Below, piece by piece: positions 16,216-19,758 of a stretch of 19,758 bases of DNA. Each line of letters starts with the position of its first letter. Position 1 is the first letter of the stretch. Location: positions 1 through 19,758 of the forward strand of contig QZCP01000537.1 of the NCBI GenBank assembly GCA_003956705.1, given 5' to 3'. The position numbers and the translations under genes were made by a program. Below the pieces are notes generated by a model. It was not told the DNA's origin. It did no database searches and saw only the letters and a list, made by a program, of their open reading frames with translations. Source of the DNA: Brevipalpus yothersi. Lineage: Eukaryota; Arthropoda; Arachnida; Trombidiformes; Tenuipalpidae.

Positions 16216-16255
16216 TCTCACAGAGAAACAATTTCTATTTCCAATCAAATGATGA

Positions 16256-16460
16256 TCTTGGAATGGTGGAATTATTACTGATGGTTAGCTAGAATCCAAA
16301 ATTTTCCACATTTTAGAGGATAAAGAACCATTCTTCACTCACTTCTCCCAATATTTTGGGTATCAGTCATACATCAATCCACCATATATTCGATAAGGAT
16401 TTCAGGGCACCGAGATTATTTTTAAGTCATGACACTTCCTTTAGCAACAGCATTTTTTTG
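16256..16460 (+). repeat. Repeat R2, diverged direct copy
   Basis: Collinear with 15420-15615 at low identity. Alignable landmarks are CAATATTTTGGGTAT versus CAATTTGGGTAT, GGCACCGAGATTA versus AGCACCGAGACTG, and CTTCCTTTAGC versus ATCCTTTAGC. Confidence 0.5.
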
Positions 16461-17195
16461 TTCAGAAAGTGTATGAGTTATATCTCATCTAATCGAGTTT
16501 TTGATGAGTTATAAGAAAATGTTATCAATTCTTGGCTTCTAGATTTGGTTCTCCAGATATACTATGAAAAGCTGTTTTTGACGAACTTTTTCCAATACTC
16601 TTTGTATGAAACATGTGTTATCTTATCACATTTGCTGTTGGTGTACACATGGTAGCAAAAACATTCTGGGGTCGAAACATTTTTTTCAGCAAATCGGATT
16701 TTTTGAGTTCTGTTCTTCGATAGAAGAAATATAGCTGGATCCACTAGAACACTACACTACGAAAGATATTGATCACGTTTCAGCGATCAGTCTCTCGGAC
16801 CAAATTGATTAACTCACATATTTAACTAATTGCATTCATTAATTAAGCAACTATAGCTATTCCATATGAGCGAATACACTCAACATCTCTATGTGAATAA
16901 AATCATCAGAAACCAGTTCATTTACTAGCAAAGATGATTCCAGAAAGGTATGTCAGAGAAGGCCAGTAGGCAAAAATGTGCTATCTCCACTTTTTCTCGG
17001 CTCGAAACCCATGGAGCATTACAGAAACTGAGTGTGTATGATTTCTCTGTCAATTTTCAAGTCATAAAATCAAAGACACGGGTCCAACAATCTGTGAAAT
17101 TTTCAAAAAGATCGCGCACTACAGAATTGATTAGCCCTAATCTCATCAACTTTACCTGGAGGGAGTGTACTTCATGGCTTTTGTCTATTATTTGC
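16461..17195. other. Unassigned DNA
   Basis: No recognisable gene. The minus frame 16562-16744 (Cys-containing, KKFVKNSFS end) starts only at GTG, and the plus frame 16950-17213 overlaps the TATA box of the next gene. Neither has domain-like features. The stretch from 16745 to 16940 is AT-rich and featureless. Confidence 0.35.
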
Positions 17196-17246
17196 TATAA
17201 AAGTCATCTCTAACGATGGAAGTGATACACTCTCGGTTCAGTCAGT
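17196..17246 (+). promoter_or_regulatory. TATA box with TCAGT initiator-like repeats
   Basis: TATAAAAG at 17196-17203 is followed by two TCAGT motifs (17238-17246). The first lies about 44 nt from the TATA, somewhat longer than the usual 30. It precedes the decayed secreted-protein gene at 17290, so the promoter outline seems preserved. Confidence 0.4.
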
Positions 17247-17289
17247 GCCTAAACTACCTCGAAACAGTGTGTACCAGTCATTAGTGCTC

Positions 17290-17915
17290 ATGAATCCAAT
17301 AATTCTCCCTCTTCTTCTCTTTGCAGCTTTTTGTCGAGCCCATATAAATGACCTCGATGGAGATGATGATATTTTGGATAGAGTCATTTAGTCAGGTGAC
17401 TATTCCGATCCCACGGCTAGCCTCGAAGACCTCAGTAAAAGCGGGATATTCAATGAAAATGGCATCAACCTCATGAATCCAACTCTACGGGAAGAATTCG
17501 AAGCTCTTGCCTGGAAAGTATACAATAATAGTGAAAGAATGCGCGATGTCGTGAAGAAAGTGAAGATGTTCGGAAAACTTGATCAAAAACACAAGAATGA
17601 GATCACTTCTGTGTTCTGGGAGAGATAGCGAAGAATAGAAACCTATACAAACCAAAGTTGAAGTCTCTCACCAAGAGATTACCATCAGCTACTATTGATA
17701 AGATCAAGCATTAACTATCAAGGACCTGGAAGATGATCAAGAATTTTTTCGAACATTCAATCGATTCCCTTTTTTCGAAGGAAAATGGAGCCCATAAGAT
17801 CAAGAAGTGATTGGCTGGCATGGCAATCGCCTTTATAATTGTGGGAGGTATTATTGTACTCGCTGTTTTCATCGCAGTTATCCTCCCAGTTACCATACTG
17901 CATATTTTCGACTGA
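17290..17915 (+). pseudogene. Decayed gene for a signal-peptide and membrane-anchored protein
   Basis: The ATG at 17290 gives MNPIILPLLLFAAFCRAHIN, a convincing signal peptide, then an acidic segment (DLDGDDDILDRVI). TAG at 17389-17391 (codon 34) interrupts. The same frame continues through SLEDLSKSGIFNENGI, REEFEALAWKVYNNSERM and KHKNEITSVFWER to TAG 17626. A frame shift there leads to KNRNLYKPKLKSLTKRLP, TAA 17712-17714, KMIKNFFEHSIDSLF, TGA 17808-17810, and a strong membrane helix GMAIAFIIVGGIIVLAVFIA before the final TGA 17913-17915. The likely original product is about 205 residues, entering the secretory pathway and anchored near its C-terminus. The family is not recognised. Four lesions argue for a pseudogene, yet promoter, signal peptide, helix and AATAAA are all still readable, so inactivation may be fairly recent. 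Confidence 0.65.
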
Positions 17916-17923
17916 TATGCAGA

Positions 17924-17929
17924 AATAAA
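17924..17929 (+). terminator. AATAAA poly(A) signal
   Basis: AATAAA lies 9 bases after the last stop codon of the decayed gene at 17290-17915. This supports that stop as the original end of the gene. Confidence 0.45.
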
Positions 17930-18307
17930 TTGTCTCAATATTACTGGGAGAATAGGCGAGATCGATACGAATTCAACTCCATAATCCCTCTTTTAAACTA
18001 GCCAAAAAATTAGATAATTTTCTCTTGCCAAAATTCCAGCTCCATGATTCTTGGGTGAGCTGCGAAGAAGTTCGATATCATGAACAGCTACATACGGAGA
18101 GGAGAAAATTCGTTGAAAAATCTTGTCTGTTCTTCTGAACTCGAACTCTCGAAACTGAGGTATTTTCACTCTATTTTTTTCACTATACGAACAGCCACCG
18201 AGAGTGGGAAGAGCCTGATTTTTGGTCTCGATAAATGAAAATCTTAGTGAAATCAGACCTTTTTCATTGAGATAGGTTGGTCGAAAATTATCGAATTTTC
18301 CTATATT
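17930..18307. other. Unassigned intergenic DNA
   Basis: AT-rich, with no recognisable gene or repeat copy. Frames are short. Confidence 0.4.
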
Positions 18308-18555
18308 ATGGCAAAAAACTCTCTCTCTCTGCTGCGGTCAACCATTCCTCAAATCGTAGAGATGATCTTTCCGCTAAAACACATTGGCGGGAGACGAAGA
18401 CCTGCAACTGAGAAACGAGGTAAGCAGAAATTGAAGAACAATTTCAGATTCAAAATGAGTTGTACTCTATTCTACATCTAACCAACAGAAATTATTTTTC
18501 AGGCACGATCGTAAGATTCCGTCTACCACTCAACATGCATCATGAACTCCGTTGA
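18308..18555 (+). CDS. Possible two-exon short ORF (about 54 aa)
   Basis: ATG 18308 opens MAKNSLSLLRSTIPQIVEMI, followed by the basic stretch GGRRRPATEKR. It reaches a strong donor, G|GTAAGC, at 18419/18420. The acceptor TTATTTTTCAG|GC at 18502/18503 is equally good, giving an 83-bp intron in phase 1. The joined frame continues TIVRFRLPLNMHHELR to TGA 18553-18555. The splice sites are the strongest evidence. The short protein has no recognised motif, and the exons could instead be part of a longer or non-coding transcript. It lies just left of the R1 inverted copy, so its downstream region may have been replaced by that repeat. Confidence 0.38.
18420..18502 (+). other. Probable 83-bp intron
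   Basis: Starts GTAAGCAG and ends in a T-rich TTATTTTTCAG. Both ends match spliceosomal consensus well and the length fits the other intron in the window. Confidence 0.5.
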
Positions 18556-18727
18556 AAGTGAAGGAAAAGTTACAATGATTGATGGCTGAAATGTTGTACT
18601 TGAATTTCTTTCGAGTAAGATGAAAAATGAAGTCCCACCCATTTTTCTTGTGCACTCATTACTTACTTGTTGATCTATTTTTTTTCTCGGTTGGGATGTT
18701 TGGTCTCTCCACAGCAAAACTAACTGA

Positions 18728-19159
18728 ATTTCTGAGTCGCTGGGTGAAAAAAATACGAGCCGACCTCTTATGGTATGGATCGTTGCAATCGAGTGGAAAT
18801 TGATCAAAATTTTGACCGTGAAAAGAATTGTAGTCAATTCGGCTCCAGCTTGGATTTATTTGAAACCTATTCTTCCTTATCTATTCTTTGATGAGGAAGA
18901 CATTGGTGCTATTTTGAGTCCTGTAGAGCTTCTCGTTCTTGTGATATGAGTGCTAACGTTCTGGAGCTTCAACGGACAGGAAAAAATTTGAATCTTATTT
19001 GATCAACTCAAAACTTGGTTTTTCTGAGAGATTGCTTCAATAAACTCGTTAATATCAAGAATGATAAGAGAAAATGGTGAATCAATCAAATCGAATCGAA
19101 CAATTGAGATTGATATTTTTTTGGTGAAAATCATGATATTTCCGCTGATCGCTGTGACA
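18728..19159 (-). repeat. Dispersed repeat R1, copy c (inverted, near identical to b)
   Basis: The reverse complement matches 12532-12961 with two substitutions. Frames inside (for example 18523-18837 minus) are incidental. The near identity implies a recent duplication or gene conversion between copies 5.8 kb apart. Confidence 0.9.
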
Positions 19160-19490
19160 CATTATGAAACTGACACAATAAATATCTCACCTCCATTCGA
19201 TAGTGCTTATCAAAATTCAACGTGTAAAAAAGGAGCGTTTTTTTGTTATATCAGAACAGCCATTTTTAGGCTATTGTGCAATATCTCTAGAAATTGCCCT
19301 GAACACATCATGAAACTAACACAATAGCTATCTCCCATTCATGTAACAATTCTCATCAAGTTCAAACATGTTAACAGGGAGCAATTTTGAGGTATGGGCA
19401 ATTCGTCTTCAAATGTTGTTATGAATGGGTTGCAAAAGATCTGAGCATTTCGGCTACTCTACATGCTCTTCACTATAATCTATATTAATA
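19160..19490 (+). repeat. Two tandem units of the fold-back family
   Basis: A unit beginning near ACACATTATGAAACTGACAC (about 19150) is repeated from about 19307 (ACACATCATGAAACTAACAC). Both correspond to arms of the fold-back block at 11966-12545. The second unit matches the reverse complement of 12330-12545 up to TATATTAATA, where the Helitron begins. Confidence 0.7.
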
Positions 19491-19758
19491 CTAGTGGAAA
19501 GGCCCGGTTACACCGGTCCAAATCTAGATAGACAATGAAAAAACCAAGCAAATTTTGGGAGGCTAATAGAAGCGTGAATGGAAAGATAAAGAAAATCAAC
19601 ACCGTACTTTAAATGAATGAATGAAAAAATATTATTGATTGATGTCCAAAACATCTCTATATACAACGTTTTGCGTAAAAAAAACATTATTGCTGCGAGG
19701 AACAACGCCTTGCTTTTGACCTGAGACAATTTTGACTTTTATGTCAGATTGTCTCCTC
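19491..19758 (-). mobile_element. Helitron-type 3' terminus, copy 2 (continues off the window)
   Basis: CTAG at 19491-19494, then TGGAAAGG and an imperfect stem GGCCCGGT/ACCGGTCC (one mismatch), parallel to copy 1 at 965. On the minus strand this is hairpin, spacer, CTAG, host T. The paralogous fold-back copy at 12330-12345 lacks the insertion and reads TATTAATA directly into TTCATACCC, giving the empty site. The insertion therefore falls between A and T without target duplication. The element body past 19535 has no recognised coding region. Confidence 0.65.

Noticed and set aside
16737..16748. GGATCCACTAG-like string resembling a cloning polylinker
   Set aside because: The match is only about 12 bases, with ordinary AT-rich flanks and no further vector sequence.
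16950..17213. 87-residue plus-strand frame
   Set aside because: It runs through the TATA box of the next gene and has no signal peptide, domain or poly(A) support.
4643..17915. Nuclear code reassignment (TAG/TAA as sense), because several broken frames stop at TAG or TAA
   Set aside because: TGA stops and frameshifts occur in the same frames, the intact spliced gene needs no reassignment, and most affected frames are dead transposons.
18523..18837. 104-residue minus-strand frame
   Set aside because: Most of it lies inside repeat R1 copy c and the other R1 copies do not conserve it.
19508..19729. Minus-strand hydrophobic frame ending in the Helitron hairpin
   Set aside because: It starts only at TTG and reads through the terminal hairpin; likely chance.
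1..19758. CRISPR arrays, bacterial operons, riboswitches, rRNA genes
   Set aside because: None seen; the repeats are transposon or satellite type and the gene signals are eukaryotic.

Overview
The window looks like AT-rich nuclear DNA of an animal, most likely an arthropod. Protein-coding sequence is sparse. The introns seen are short GT-AG introns (74 and 83 bp). There is a TATA box with an arthropod-type TCAKT initiator about 33 nt downstream, AATAAA signals, insect-style AACCTAACC tracts, and remnants of several eukaryotic transposon classes (mariner, Tc1-like, Ty3/gypsy, Ty1/copia, Helitron). Species cannot be fixed from the sequence alone. No bacterial operon, CRISPR array or viral genome is visible.

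Layout. 1-340 is a diverged copy of a dispersed repeat (R1). 757-2800 holds two candidate small secreted-peptide ORFs and the best host gene of the window, a two-exon gene for a 119-residue secreted helical protein (2233-2666); a Helitron-type 3' terminus and a long CT microsatellite lie just before them. 3861-4288 is a mariner-ended MITE-like repeat, and 4643-5561 a broken Tc1-like transposase. 5736-7852 is a TA-flanked element that has landed inside a Ty3/gypsy RNase H reading frame (7853-8282, minus). 8674-11117 is a nearly complete mariner-superfamily element with about 300-bp terminal inverted repeats and a transposase broken by one TGA; its catalytic spacing is DD41D. It abuts a Ty1/copia fragment (11118-11750, minus).

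11775-15575 is a mosaic of repeats: R2 inverted copies at both edges, a fold-back block, R1, a second MITE-like copy, a SWIM zinc-finger fragment, a 65-bp minisatellite with CCTAA tracts and a 363-bp tandem repeat. The two arrays are bracketed by a perfect 18-bp inverted repeat. 15793-16215 is a broken charge-rich reading frame with an AT-hook-like core.

17196-17929 is a decayed gene that keeps a TATA box, a signal peptide, a C-terminal membrane helix and a poly(A) signal. 18308-18555 is a possible two-exon short ORF. 18728-19159 is an inverted copy of R1 with only two differences from 12532-12961, and 19491 to the end is a second Helitron 3' terminus whose empty site is preserved in the paralogous repeat at about 12330-12345.

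Interpretation. This is a transposon graveyard with nested insertions in which a few small secreted-protein genes sit, one apparently intact and one dead. No pathway links the genes. The common theme is short signal-peptide-bearing proteins embedded in fast-changing repeats, a setting in which rapidly evolving secreted families are often found; that functional reading is inference only.
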